A DNA stretch of 64,000 bases from Pirellulales bacterium (GTDB taxonomy: Bacteria > Planctomycetota > Planctomycetia > Pirellulales > UBA1268): contig JADHNY010000007.1 of the NCBI GenBank assembly GCA_016779265.1, positions 1-64,000 of the forward strand, written 5' to 3'. A model generated the notes under the pieces. The model made no database searches. It was given only the letters and a program-made list of their open reading frames with translations, and was not told the origin of the DNA. Below are positions 45,327 to 56,367 of the stretch, piece after piece. Position 1 is the stretch's first letter. Each line of letters opens with the position of its first letter. The position numbers and the translations under genes are program-made.

Positions 45327-46160
45327 TCAGCCCTTGAGCCGTGACGCCACGCGGTCGCCTCGCTGGATGAAGCCCCGCTTGAACTCGGGGATCACTGTGG
45401 CCACCGCCTTGTCAGGGCGGACAGTGACGATCCGGACGCGACCGAGATAGGTGTCATCGCGGAAAACTTCAAGTTCATGACCCTGCTGAAGGCCATCATC
45501 TCCACCGAGTGAGAGTTCGATCGCCTCGCGGCCCACGGCAGTCACCACACCATCGACGGCGGGTAGCTGATCACGGGGAAGCGAGTCGACATTCAGCCCC
45601 ATCTGCTGCAGCAGAACACGGGCGTTGGCCACCTGCTTTTCCAGCTGGCTCTTCCGCTCGCGGGCGATCACCAGCAGCGACTCTTTTTCGTGGAGTTCGA
45701 CAGCCATGTCGGCAGTCCGCTTCACCTGGTCATCAAGGCTCTGCTGCTGATTCTTGATCGATTCACGAAGGTCGCCGATCTCACCAGTCGCCTGCTCGAG
45801 CTCGCGACTCTTGGCGGCGAGTTCATCCTGAGCCTTGTTGCGATCCTGCTCCTGCTGATCGACCCGCTTGCGAAGTTCCTGCAGCGACTCATTCTTCTCG
45901 CGAAGGGCAGCCTGGATCTGAGCGATCACCGTATCACGAGCGAGCTCTGACTCTTTGACATCTTTGGTGAGTTCGTTGATCTCTTCCTGGAGTTGCGTGG
46001 CGTCGTTTCGCGCGGTCTGTAACTGATCATTCAGTCCACCCGGCTTGACGATCTCGTCCCTCCAGTTGGTATGCGTGGAGTAGAGCGCCACCCCAAAACT
46101 CATGAACACAAGGCTCATGATAAAGACGGCGAAGACGAAGATTTTGCCAATAATATTCAT
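45327..46160 (-). CDS. Membrane-anchored coiled-coil protein with C-terminal beta domain
   Basis: 277 residues. One N-terminal transmembrane helix (IFVFAVFIMSLVFMSFGVALY) is followed by a long coiled coil (about 45-185; DQLQTARNDATQLQEEINELTKDVKE, RELEQATGEIGDLRESIKNQQQ). The C-terminal 75 residues (VDGVVTAVGREAIELSLGGDDGLQQGHELEVFRDDTYLGRVRIVTV) resemble the small beta domain seen in FlgT-C and MreC-like proteins. The layout recalls MreC, a cell-shape scaffold, but true MreC motifs are not clear. It is followed by a 50-residue membrane protein, and the two may act together in the envelope. Confidence 0.85.
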   Translation of the reverse strand: MNIIGKIFVFAVFIMSLVFMSFGVALYSTHTNWRDEIVKPGGLNDQLQTARNDATQLQEEINELTKDVKESELARDTVIAQIQAALREKNESLQELRKRVDQQEQDRNKAQDELAAKSRELEQATGEIGDLRESIKNQQQSLDDQVKRTADMAVELHEKESLLVIARERKSQLEKQVANARVLLQQMGLNVDSLPRDQLPAVDGVVTAVGREAIELSLGGDDGLQQGHELEVFRDDTYLGRVRIVTVRPDKAVATVIPEFKRGFIQRGDRVASRLKG

Positions 46161-46273
46161 ACACTCACCACAGGCAGGTGCTGCGAGGACGACCGCCCCA
46201 TGCGACCACCATAGTTGTCAATCGGCAGGGGGGTCAACGCGTCTGGAAGACATTGCCAACTGCCCGCAACCTC

Positions 46274-48043
46274 TCACACATCGACCTGTTTCACCACAGA
46301 AACCGGTTCTTGTTCAGGTTTTCGGGGCCACTTCTTCCCTGCAAACACCACAAACCCCGCAGCTACCGCAGTCAGCGACGTCGGCAGCCCCCCCCAGACG
46401 AGGAACAAAGACCCGCGACCGTCTGCGGCCACCTCAGCCCGCACAGTCGCCGTCGCTCGCTTGGGGCCGCGTCGCAGCACCCGACCGCTCCCATCAATCC
46501 AGGCGGAGATGCCCGTATTTGCGGCCACGACAATCGGTGTTCGCACCTCAACCGCCCGCAAAACAGCTGAGGCAAGGTGCATATCGAGTTCGCTCGATCC
46601 CCAAAACCAGCCATCATTGGTGAGATTGGCGATCAGATCGGGGCGTTGCTGCTTCGCCGCGAGATCTCGGACAATACTTCGGACGGCTCTCGGCAGCGTG
46701 GTCTCGTAACAGATCGTCGCGGCCACCTCAAAACCAGCAACATTTACGGCGAGCGGCTCGGTGCCAGCGGTCAGGCCTGCTGGCAAAGGCGTCAGCCGAT
46801 AGAGCCAAGGAAACCGGTTGGCCAGGGGCACATACTCCCCAAACATCACCGGAAACATCTTTTCGTAACAGCCCAGCGGCGTCCCCTCTGGAGAGAGAAA
46901 CAGCCCGCAGTTGTAGTTCCGCACACCAGAGGCGGCCCTCGGGGTGATCACCTGTTTATCGAGGCCAACCAGCCAGGTCGCCCCGTAGCGACGGGCAAAC
47001 GCCGAGAGTGACTCCAGTCGTTCGGCGGCCAGCCGCTGGCGTGCTGCTGCCTGAGCGGCCGGACTCTCCGGCGGCAGTTCTTCCTCCGCTGTCTCTCGCA
47101 GTGCCTCTGTGACAACTGCCGCTGGCAGCTGCTCAGCAGCATCAATCTCAAGCAGCCCCCATCGCCACATGGTCTCTGGCCAGACGATCAGATCGGGCGA
47201 CCCATCAGTCTCAAGGCCTGCGAGCGTGAGCTCGTCGTAGTGACGAGCGACCTTCTGTGCGGCTCCAGGTTCGTGCTTCAGTTCGGTGTCGATCGAGCCC
47301 TGCACGAGGAGCACATCAAGACGTTCCTCACTCAGTAACGGTTCACTCGCGAGTCGCCAGTTCCCGTAGCCACAGGCTGCGACCAGGCCCCCACCGGCCA
47401 CGGCCAGCCAGACCATCGTTCGCCGCAGACATGGCCAGGCAGGGCCCTGCCGACTGGCTGCCACCACTGCGGTGATCGCTTCGCTGAGGCACGCCGCCAC
47501 AGCCATCACGAGGCCACTGAGCCCAACGGCCCCAAACAGATCGGCCGTCTGCAGCACCTCGAGCCAGCGGACCTGGGTGTCACACAACCCGCCCATCGTG
47601 AAGCCGCCCAGGAGCCAGCCACGCAGGTGCTCCGTCGCGATCCATGCCACCGTTGCAGCTGCCGCGAACGGCAGCCTGGCATGACTGACAAACCGACGCG
47701 TGACGACCACCCAGAAGGGAACAAAACAGCCGAGATACGCCGCCAGCACCACCCAGCCGATCGACGTGGCGGGATGTGGGAGTCGCAGCCAATGCAGCAC
47801 CGCCAGCCAGAACACCACCCCGCCACACCATACGGCCAGCCAGTCGCGACGACCGAGTGATACCGGAGCACGGGCCAGCTGGAGCCAGGGGATCGGAGCC
47901 AGCCATGCTGCCCACCAGAGATCGACTGGTGGCTGCACAGCTGCCATCGCCACGGCACCACTCAACGCCCACAGCCAGCAGTGACGTTGCTGCAGCGACG
48001 GCTGCTGCCTGCCGCTGGATTGCTCACTCTCTGCGGCCGTCAT
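46274..48043 (-). CDS. lnt: Apolipoprotein N-acyltransferase
   Basis: Adds the third acyl chain to lipoproteins in the inner membrane. 589 residues with N-terminal transmembrane helices up to about residue 230 and a C-terminal nitrilase-like domain. The catalytic triad is visible: Glu in LIVWPETMW, Lys in WLVGLDKQ and Cys in AATICYETTLPRAVR. The late motif LIANLTNDGWFWGSSELDMHLA is also conserved. Its start overlaps the lipoyl-like gene by four bases (48040-48043), so it lies in a coupled string with that gene and the M28 peptidase. Confidence 0.95.
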   Translation of the reverse strand: MTAAESEQSSGRQQPSLQQRHCWLWALSGAVAMAAVQPPVDLWWAAWLAPIPWLQLARAPVSLGRRDWLAVWCGGVVFWLAVLHWLRLPHPATSIGWVVLAAYLGCFVPFWVVVTRRFVSHARLPFAAAATVAWIATEHLRGWLLGGFTMGGLCDTQVRWLEVLQTADLFGAVGLSGLVMAVAACLSEAITAVVAASRQGPAWPCLRRTMVWLAVAGGGLVAACGYGNWRLASEPLLSEERLDVLLVQGSIDTELKHEPGAAQKVARHYDELTLAGLETDGSPDLIVWPETMWRWGLLEIDAAEQLPAAVVTEALRETAEEELPPESPAAQAAARQRLAAERLESLSAFARRYGATWLVGLDKQVITPRAASGVRNYNCGLFLSPEGTPLGCYEKMFPVMFGEYVPLANRFPWLYRLTPLPAGLTAGTEPLAVNVAGFEVAATICYETTLPRAVRSIVRDLAAKQQRPDLIANLTNDGWFWGSSELDMHLASAVLRAVEVRTPIVVAANTGISAWIDGSGRVLRRGPKRATATVRAEVAADGRGSLFLVWGGLPTSLTAVAAGFVVFAGKKWPRKPEQEPVSVVKQVDV

Positions 48044-48315
48044 AGCTGGCCTTCCGCAGCGGGCGTCGCTGTGAAGAGTGCTAGGGACTCCCCCGGTTCC
48101 ACGGGGTCGTCTTCATCGACGAGTTGACGTGCAAGTCGACCGGTGACCGGCGCGAGCAGATCGACCGTGGCAGCACCCGCAACCAGCTGCACGACACGAT
48201 CTCCGGCCAGGACACAATCGCCTTCACTGACGAGCCACACCGAAACCGTCACCATTCCGGTGGTAAATCCCATCGCTGGTACCTGCAGCACCGCCTGCAT
48301 GGAGGCCTGGCTCAT
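48040..48315 (-). CDS. Lipoyl/biotinyl-like domain protein without the acceptor lysine
   Basis: 91 residues forming a single lipoyl-type fold. VSVWLVSEGDCVLAGDRVVQLVAGAATVDLLAPVTGRLARQLVDEDDPVEPGESLALF follows the usual half-motifs with GD at the hairpin and APVxG after it. The acceptor turn that should read ETDKA reads VAGAA, with Ala48 in the Lys position. Thus lipoylation or biotinylation is not expected, and the fold may serve as a binding or hinge module. It overlaps both neighbours by four bases, the M28 peptidase upstream and lnt downstream. Confidence 0.8.
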   Translation of the reverse strand: MSQASMQAVLQVPAMGFTTGMVTVSVWLVSEGDCVLAGDRVVQLVAGAATVDLLAPVTGRLARQLVDEDDPVEPGESLALFTATPAAEGQL

Positions 48316-49277
48316 CGTGGGCCTCGTCCACCCGCCTGCAAACGAGTGAGCCAGTACAGCATCACCCGCCCAACGGTCTCGAGCGAGGCTGCAGAGCAGT
48401 GCTCGGGCGTATCCTTCGTGGTGTGCCAGTGTGGATAGTCGAAGTCGATGATGTCACAGGTCGGGATGCGGCCAATCGTTCGCAGAGGCACGTGGTCATC
48501 CTCCACAGTCGGTCCTGGCCGCGGAACGAACTCACGTGCGCCCACCTCAGCGGCAGCCTGCCAGATGTCATCAACCAGGCCTCGCGTGTCGGGCCAGGTG
48601 ATACTGTGACGCTCCTGAGGCAGGAGCAGATTCTCATCCGCCACCATGTCTAGCAGGACCCCAACCAGATAACGATGCGGCGGCGGATCGGCTACGTAGC
48701 GACGAGCAAAGTGAATGGAGCCGAGGCAGTACGGATCTCGCCGATCGACGACATACTCCTCAGCATCAAAGAACACAAAGTCGACACCGATCGGCCCTGC
48801 GAGAGCCGGCATAAAGCGACCAAGTTCCATCAAGGCTGCCACGCCACTGGCACCATCGTTCGCCCCCACGAACACACCCTCAGGATCCACCGGATCACGG
48901 TCGGGATAGGGCCGGGTGTCGTAGTGCGCAGCGAGCAACACCCGATCGTTGCGGTCAGGATGGAAGGAGACAATCAGGTTTTCCATGACCACTGGCTCGC
49001 CTGTCCGGCGATCACGAATCCGAAATGGCTGCCGGGTGACCTCAGCATCAAGATCGCTGAAGTGCCGCACGATCATGGCACGTTGTTTCTGCATCCCGAT
49101 CGACCCGCTCGGACGGGGGCCGAGTTCGCAGATGGCCTTGAGATAACCGTAGGCCCGCTCGCCTGAGAACTCATTTGCTGCGGCAGGCTCTGCAGCGGAG
49201 AGCAGCTCTCCCTCACTGGCCTTCAGCAGGCAGGCCACAGCCACACAGAGCGACAGCACGGTTCGCAGACGGCTCAT
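48312..49277 (-). CDS. Secreted M28-family metallopeptidase / glutaminyl cyclase-like protein
   Basis: The start at 49277 gives a signal peptide (MSRLRTVLSLCVAVACLLKASEGE). About 321 residues. Zinc-site motifs match the glutaminyl-peptide cyclase branch of M28: VLLAAHYDTRP, GANDGASGVAALMELG, VDFVFFDAEEY and a late PHWHTTKDT His region. Bacterial members may cyclise N-terminal Gln or act as aminopeptidases. The sequence alone does not decide. The stop overlaps the lipoyl-like start by four bases, so it heads the leftward string with lnt. Confidence 0.88.
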   Translation of the reverse strand: MSRLRTVLSLCVAVACLLKASEGELLSAAEPAAANEFSGERAYGYLKAICELGPRPSGSIGMQKQRAMIVRHFSDLDAEVTRQPFRIRDRRTGEPVVMENLIVSFHPDRNDRVLLAAHYDTRPYPDRDPVDPEGVFVGANDGASGVAALMELGRFMPALAGPIGVDFVFFDAEEYVVDRRDPYCLGSIHFARRYVADPPPHRYLVGVLLDMVADENLLLPQERHSITWPDTRGLVDDIWQAAAEVGAREFVPRPGPTVEDDHVPLRTIGRIPTCDIIDFDYPHWHTTKDTPEHCSAASLETVGRVMLYWLTRLQAGGRGPR

Positions 49278-49690
49278 ACCATCGACGCGGCGCCCAGGCA
49301 GCCGCCCTCTGGAGTCAACAACCAGACACATCACATAGCCGCGACCATTCACAGCCAAACGTCACGGCCAAGCGCAGCAGACTCAACCGCCTCCGCAGTG
49401 AGCGTATCACGGGTGTTGCGGACACCGACAGGCCAAACAGCCTCCAGGCCAACTCCTCAAGGAAGACGTGGTAGATTCAGGAGCACGCAGGGTGGCGAGG
49501 AGACAGGGAACGCCCGAGCGGGGAACGGCTCTGAGGAGTGCGGAGTTCGACTCCCCAGAGGCTGTGAGACTGCTTCCTGTCTCTTCCGTTCGACACCCTG
49601 TCCGACTGGCGTCATGTTGGGCTGTCCGGCTGGCGTCCGGTTTGTCTGTACCGCTGTTTGGCTGTATCCCTGTCCGATTGTGGAGTTCGC
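49278..49690. other. Divergent intergenic region, 413 bases
   Basis: No convincing gene. It separates the leftward M28 peptidase from the rightward TIGR03790-like gene. A near-exact direct repeat CTGTCCGRCTGGCGTC occurs twice (about 49601 and 49627), followed by similar CTGT-rich runs up to the start codon. A GGAGTTCGACTCC segment near 49550 looks like a tRNA T-arm but has no matching acceptor or anticodon arms. Promoters for both genes presumably lie here. Confidence 0.45.
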
Positions 49691-51475
49691 ATGAACAGAC
49701 ATGCTTTCGTGCTCACCTCACTGCGGTGCCTGAGGCGGTGCAGGCGGCGGCAGCTTCTTGGATGCGTTGTGCTCGTCTGCCTGCTGTGCATGCACGGGGG
49801 ACGCGATGCAGCGGCCGGCGGCGGGCCTGAGAATGTTTTTCTCGTCGTCAATCCAGACAGCGCCGAGAGTCTCGCGGTTGCCAATGCCTACGTGGCACTC
49901 CGCAAGGTTCCACCCATCAACGTCTTCATGCTGTCGTGGACAGGCAGCAAGGAAGAGACGAGTGTCGCCACGTTTCGCAGTGCGATTCTTGATCCCGTGC
50001 TGGAAGCCATCGAAGGCCGCGGGCTCGTTCCACAGATCGACGCGATTGTGTACTCCTCTGATTTCCCCTGGCGAATCAGCTTTAAAGACGAACTCCCCGA
50101 GCAGCTGGTGGGCGTCGACAAGTTTCCAGCCGGCTCGCTGACCGGCATGACCACACTCTTCCCATTGGTGAAGTCGTCCGACGGCGGCTGGATCAGTCGT
50201 GACAGCAACCGCTACTACCGCCCCGTTGACACCCGCGGGATTCCCCGTGAGACCGTTGGCTTTCGCGGCTGGTATGGCTGGGGAGCTCAGGGCCAACAGA
50301 TGGAGGCCGGCGGCGTCCGATACCTGCTCTCTGCCATGCTCGGCGTGACCAGTGGCCGAGGCAACTCGGTGGATGAGGTCGTCGCCATGCTCCGCTCGGC
50401 AGTGGCAGCCGACGACACGCACCCAAGCGGCACCGTCTACTTTGTCACCAATAGCGATGTCCGCACCACAACCCGCAGCAGCGTCTTTGACAGCACCGTC
50501 AAAGAACTCATCGATCTGGGCGTCAACGCCGAAGTCGTGTCAGGAAAACTCCCGATAGGTAAACGCGATGTGGCAGGCCTGATGGCTGGCACGCCAAGCT
50601 TTGACTGGAACAGCTCTGGCAGTCGCATTCGTCCCGGGGCGATCTGCGAGAACCTGACGAGCTTTGGTGGCATCTTCAGCCCATCCGCTGGCCAGACACC
50701 ACTCTCCGCCTTCTTGCGGGCAGGGGCTGCAGGTTCGAGTGGCACCGTCATTGAGCCATACGCCGATCAGGCCAAGTTCCCACACCCTTCTCTGCAGGTG
50801 CACTACGCACGGGGAGCGAGTCTCATTGAGGCCTTCTACCAGTCGGTGCACTCGCCATACCAGCTGCTCGTGGTTGGCGACCCACTCTGTCAGCCCTGGG
50901 CGACGATCCCTCGCGTGGATCTGGGGCTCACAGAGAGCGACACACCGTTGACGAGCGCGACACGGCTGAATGGTGAGGTGACCTTCTCGGCGAATGGCAG
51001 CCTGCCAGGCAATCGAACGGTCGACCGCTTCGAACTGTTTGTCGATGGCATGCGGTACGCCCAGTTTGGCAGTGGTGAAACCACCACGCTCGACACCACG
51101 GCCCTTGCCGATGGATACCACGAACTCCGTCTGGTGGGGATTGCGGCCTCCGCAGTTGAGACGCAAGGTCGGCAGATCGTGCCAGCGGTCTTCCAGAACC
51201 ATGGGCGATCTCTCCAGCTGACAGTTGAGCCAGACGTTGTGCCGCTGGATGGCACCGTGCGGATTCGTCTTTCTGGCGAACAGATCGACGGAGCGGTTCT
51301 GTATGCGGCAGGTCGCGTGCTAGGACGCACCACCGGCGAGGCGTCGACCGTCGAGATTCCTGCTCGCCTCTTAGGCGCTGGCCCTGCCACGATTCGAGCC
51401 ACCGGTCGTCGCGGCAGCGGTCAGTCCGGCAGCGTTCACGCGGCGCCGGTGACAATCATGGTGACAGGCGGCTGA
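49691..51475 (+). CDS. Secreted TIGR03790-family-like protein
   Basis: The start at 49691 (MNRHAFVLTSL) has GGAG five bases upstream and a signal segment (RRQLLGCVVLVCLLCMHGGRDAAA). About 594 residues. The first two-thirds match the pattern I recall for TIGR03790: VFLVVNPDSAESLAVANAYVALRKVPPINVF, IVYSSDFPWRI and the late KFPHPSLQVHYARGASLIEAFYQSV...LLVVGDPLCQPW. The function of that family is unknown. The last 170 residues look like an Ig-like beta domain (FELFVDGMRYAQFGSG, TALADGYHELRLVGIA). It is probably a surface or periplasmic protein. Confidence 0.75.
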   Translation: MNRHAFVLTSLRCLRRCRRRQLLGCVVLVCLLCMHGGRDAAAGGGPENVFLVVNPDSAESLAVANAYVALRKVPPINVFMLSWTGSKEETSVATFRSAILDPVLEAIEGRGLVPQIDAIVYSSDFPWRISFKDELPEQLVGVDKFPAGSLTGMTTLFPLVKSSDGGWISRDSNRYYRPVDTRGIPRETVGFRGWYGWGAQGQQMEAGGVRYLLSAMLGVTSGRGNSVDEVVAMLRSAVAADDTHPSGTVYFVTNSDVRTTTRSSVFDSTVKELIDLGVNAEVVSGKLPIGKRDVAGLMAGTPSFDWNSSGSRIRPGAICENLTSFGGIFSPSAGQTPLSAFLRAGAAGSSGTVIEPYADQAKFPHPSLQVHYARGASLIEAFYQSVHSPYQLLVVGDPLCQPWATIPRVDLGLTESDTPLTSATRLNGEVTFSANGSLPGNRTVDRFELFVDGMRYAQFGSGETTTLDTTALADGYHELRLVGIAASAVETQGRQIVPAVFQNHGRSLQLTVEPDVVPLDGTVRIRLSGEQIDGAVLYAAGRVLGRTTGEASTVEIPARLLGAGPATIRATGRRGSGQSGSVHAAPVTIMVTGG

Positions 51476-51519
51476 TGACCGGCACCGGATGGTGTCGGCA
51501 CAGCTCTCTCCAGATCTGA

Positions 51520-53244
51520 CTAGCGACCGCCAGCCTGGGGAGCAGTCGCCATCCGAACCTGGGAGGCAGGCGGAGCCTGTGACGGAGCGACGGCAGCAGG
51601 CAACTGTGGGTGGCCGTTGTGGGCAGCCGAGAGGTGATCGACGAAGTCTTCACCAGCAGCGGAGAGCACAAACACCTCGCTGCTGCCCTCACCGCCGTGA
51701 GGCCGCACAATACAGATCACTTCAGCCTGCCCCCGATGCTGTCGCACCTGTTCAAGCAGAGCCAGTTCACCTGGTAAGAGCGTGCGTCCGGTGCCAGCAG
51801 ACGCACCACCTGCCGGCGCCGCGTCTGCGACCGATGCGGTAGGCACGGCTGCGGTGCGGTCTCGTCGGTCAAAGGCGACCGACGGCATCGACTCAGGCAT
51901 GGCTGGAGCCGTGTCCGCCAATGGCGTTGGCCCGCCGCTTGGATAGGTCGTCCGATACACAAAGGACAGGCCTGCATCGTCAAGCTGCTCATGGACAGCC
52001 TGGAGGGCGGCATAGAGACCTTCCTGATCCGCCGGGTCTGCAGCATTACAGACACCAATCAGGCTGCCATTGAGGTCAAACAATCCGCCCCCACTGCGAC
52101 CAGGCACGGGCTGACCGGCCACCTGCACATTGGGAGGTCCGAGATACTTATCAACTGCCGTGATCTGACTGAAATGGACCGTTGGATCAGCACCACCATC
52201 ACAGCCAACGGAGGCGACGTGTTCGCCAACGGCGAGTTCACGCTCCGGTCCAGCCACCCGGGCAGGCGTGATCTCCGCATCCGTGAAGACACTCACGAGG
52301 GCCACGTCGCGGTCGAGATCCCACGCCACGAGCTGCCCGGCAAGGCCACGGGTTTCGTCGCTTCCAAAAAGATCGACCGCAATCCGCCCTTCGCCGCCTG
52401 AATCACGAAAGATGTGCGCACAGGTAAGGATCAACGCCTCCCCCTGTCGGCAGTCGATCACCGTACCAGTGCCGCGTGACGATCCCTCGGGGTCTTGGAC
52501 CTGCAGCCGTGCTGTCGCTGCCAGCAGCTGTGACTGCACCATGGCCTGATCGGTCACTGCGGGCATCGTCGCGGGCGCAGCCAGCTGTGCCGGAGCAGGA
52601 CTCTCCTCGAGGGCTGCCAGTGCGGTCGGGCCCACTGGGGCTCGGGCAGGCTGTGTCGCTGTGAGGATGGCGGCATCGCGAGCATGACGCTGCGGTGGGG
52701 TTTGGGTGGGGAGAGCTTCGGTAGCCACCGTGGTCGCCAGCGGGATGCCCGCGACGCTCCCTGCAGCTTCTGAAGTCGGTGGAAGTGGTGTCTGTGGACG
52801 GCCCGTCTGAAGTCCCTTGGCCAGCAATCCCTCGAGTTCACGCTGCGTGGTGGCACCATCAATCCGGCCCACCTGATGTCCCTTCACCAGCAGGATGTAA
52901 CAAGGCACTCCGCTCACTCCGAAGCGACGGACGAGATCATGCTCCTGATCAACGTCGATATGCCGCACGGGCCAGCCTGCCTGTTCGATGCCCTGCACCA
53001 CAGGAGCCATTGCTCGACAGGGGCCGCACCAACTCGCGGAGAAGTCGAGCAGCACTACATCTCCCGGCTGCACGGCAGTCTGGGCAGGAATCGCAGACTC
53101 CGCAGCGACTGCATGCGGTGCTGCAACGAGCCCACTGCATGCCACCATTCCCAGCGACACCATCGCCAGCAACACATCACGAGCGAGATACCGGTGACTG
53201 CGGGCCACGTTCGGCGGTGTGGCATGAGGCTGCGTTGAGGGCAT
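51520..53244 (-). CDS. Secreted thioredoxin-trypsin-like protease fusion
   Basis: The start at 53244 has a strong GGAGGAG site and a signal peptide (residues 22-48). 574 residues. A thioredoxin domain (about 58-145) has an intact active site SWCGPC (71-76) and a cis-Pro-like GVPCY. After a Pro/Thr/Ala-rich linker comes a trypsin-fold protease (about 245-425): His in LTCAHIFRD (277), Asp in DLDRDVALVSV (311 or 313) and Ser in GRSGGGLFD (384). The C-terminal part is low complexity with a short helical segment. It may couple thiol redox chemistry to proteolysis or folding outside the cytoplasm. The track start at 53304 adds 20 residues with a less likely start. Confidence 0.85.
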   Translation of the reverse strand: MPSTQPHATPPNVARSHRYLARDVLLAMVSLGMVACSGLVAAPHAVAAESAIPAQTAVQPGDVVLLDFSASWCGPCRAMAPVVQGIEQAGWPVRHIDVDQEHDLVRRFGVSGVPCYILLVKGHQVGRIDGATTQRELEGLLAKGLQTGRPQTPLPPTSEAAGSVAGIPLATTVATEALPTQTPPQRHARDAAILTATQPARAPVGPTALAALEESPAPAQLAAPATMPAVTDQAMVQSQLLAATARLQVQDPEGSSRGTGTVIDCRQGEALILTCAHIFRDSGGEGRIAVDLFGSDETRGLAGQLVAWDLDRDVALVSVFTDAEITPARVAGPERELAVGEHVASVGCDGGADPTVHFSQITAVDKYLGPPNVQVAGQPVPGRSGGGLFDLNGSLIGVCNAADPADQEGLYAALQAVHEQLDDAGLSFVYRTTYPSGGPTPLADTAPAMPESMPSVAFDRRDRTAAVPTASVADAAPAGGASAGTGRTLLPGELALLEQVRQHRGQAEVICIVRPHGGEGSSEVFVLSAAGEDFVDHLSAAHNGHPQLPAAVAPSQAPPASQVRMATAPQAGGR

Positions 53245-53664
53245 ACATCTCCTCCCACAGGGAAAGCTGCAGATTGGGCAGACCCGGGCCGGCGAATGCC
53301 TCAAGCCACGGACGGTCTGGCCGCAACGAGATTGAGCGTTGGGATGGGCTTACTGTCGAGTGCGGCCGTGTCTGGTCAGTAGAGGTCCTGTTTTTTCGGC
53401 AACTGGCCCCGTGGCCGTGCCATGCCGATCCACCGGCGATCAAGCTGCCGAAACAGCCTGCTGCTCGCCGGTGCGACTGCCGCCCCTTGAGCGGGCGGAA
53501 TAGTGGCGGCGAACCTGCTTGAGAGCAAGATCATTTTGAGCCGATGATGAGAAGCCGAATGCCAAGGACGCCGCGATTTTCGTTTGCGGCGCGGGCCCGT
53601 ACACTCACGGCTTCCGCGGGGATCATGAGCATCCCTGTCCAGCCTCCTCCCTCATCTGCACCGC
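53245..53664. other. Divergent intergenic region, 420 bases
   Basis: No convincing gene. It separates the leftward thioredoxin-protease from metG. Visible structures are CTGTTTTTTCGGCA (53390-53403) pairing at a distance with TGCCGAAACAG, a CCGCCC...GGGCGG hairpin near 53480 and a CGCCGC...GCGGCG hairpin near 53575 just before metG. None is followed by a T-run. A T-box is not recognisable. Promoters for both genes presumably lie here. Confidence 0.45.
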
Positions 53665-55767
<2,103 letters not shown>

Positions 55768-55888
55768 GCCGGTTTCCTAAGAGAACTCCAGTCTCAACGG
55801 GCCTGCAGGCCGCCGGCTGCGTAGAATAACAGGGTACGGTCGAGCCTCTTTGCAGGTGATTCCCAACGCCCTTGAGGGAGAAGTCACG

Positions 55889-56326
55889 ATGGCCACGATT
55901 CTTTTTCCAACAGATTTCTCGCACGCCAGCGATGCTGCACTGCAGCATGCTGAAGCCATCGCCAGACAGCAGCAGGCCCGGCTCGTCATCCTGCATGTTG
56001 AAGAGCCACCCCTGGCGTACGGTGGTGGCGAGCTCTACTACGGCCTGCCTGAGCCGAGCTCGGAACGGATCATGAAGATGCTTGAGGATGTGCAGCCGAG
56101 TGATGGCTCGCTCGAGTTCTGCCACAAGCTCACCATGGGCGATCCCGCCTCGGAGATTGTCCGCATTGCCGAAGAGGAAAAGGCTGACATGATCGTGCTC
56201 GGTACGCATGGACGGACTGGCATGTCCAGGCTCTTGATGGGCAGCGTGGCAGAGGCAGTTGTCCGCCGGTCGCCCAGCCCGGTGCTCGTCTACCGAGAGA
56301 CCGCCAAGCTTGTTCCAGAAGCCTGA
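55889..56326 (+). CDS. Universal stress protein (UspA family)
   Basis: The start at 55889 (MATILFPTDFSHASD) has GGAG eight bases upstream; the track start at 55850 is in the leader. 145 residues, one Usp domain. The ATP-binding pattern G-x2-G-x9-G-S is present as GTHGRTGMSRLLMGSVAEAVVRRS, so it is of the ATP-binding type. The Asp in FPTDFS is also conserved. Usually induced by stress or growth arrest; here a TAGAAT box lies about 65 bases upstream, but no specific operator is seen. It precedes epmA by 41 bases. Confidence 0.93.
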   Translation: MATILFPTDFSHASDAALQHAEAIARQQQARLVILHVEEPPLAYGGGELYYGLPEPSSERIMKMLEDVQPSDGSLEFCHKLTMGDPASEIVRIAEEEKADMIVLGTHGRTGMSRLLMGSVAEAVVRRSPSPVLVYRETAKLVPEA

Positions 56327-56367
56327 CTCTGACAGTTTCTGCTGAGATCTACGAGCCACTGTTTTCC

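Noticed and set aside
49495-49575. tRNA-like segment with GGAGTTCGACTCC
   Set aside because: The bases flanking TTCGACT do not form a five-pair T stem, and no acceptor, D or anticodon arm can be folded around it.
53390-53460. CTGTTTTTTCGGCA ... TGCCGAAACAG inverted repeat as a terminator or mobile-element end
   Set aside because: The arms are imperfect and far apart, no target duplication or transposase is present, and the T-run sits in the first arm.
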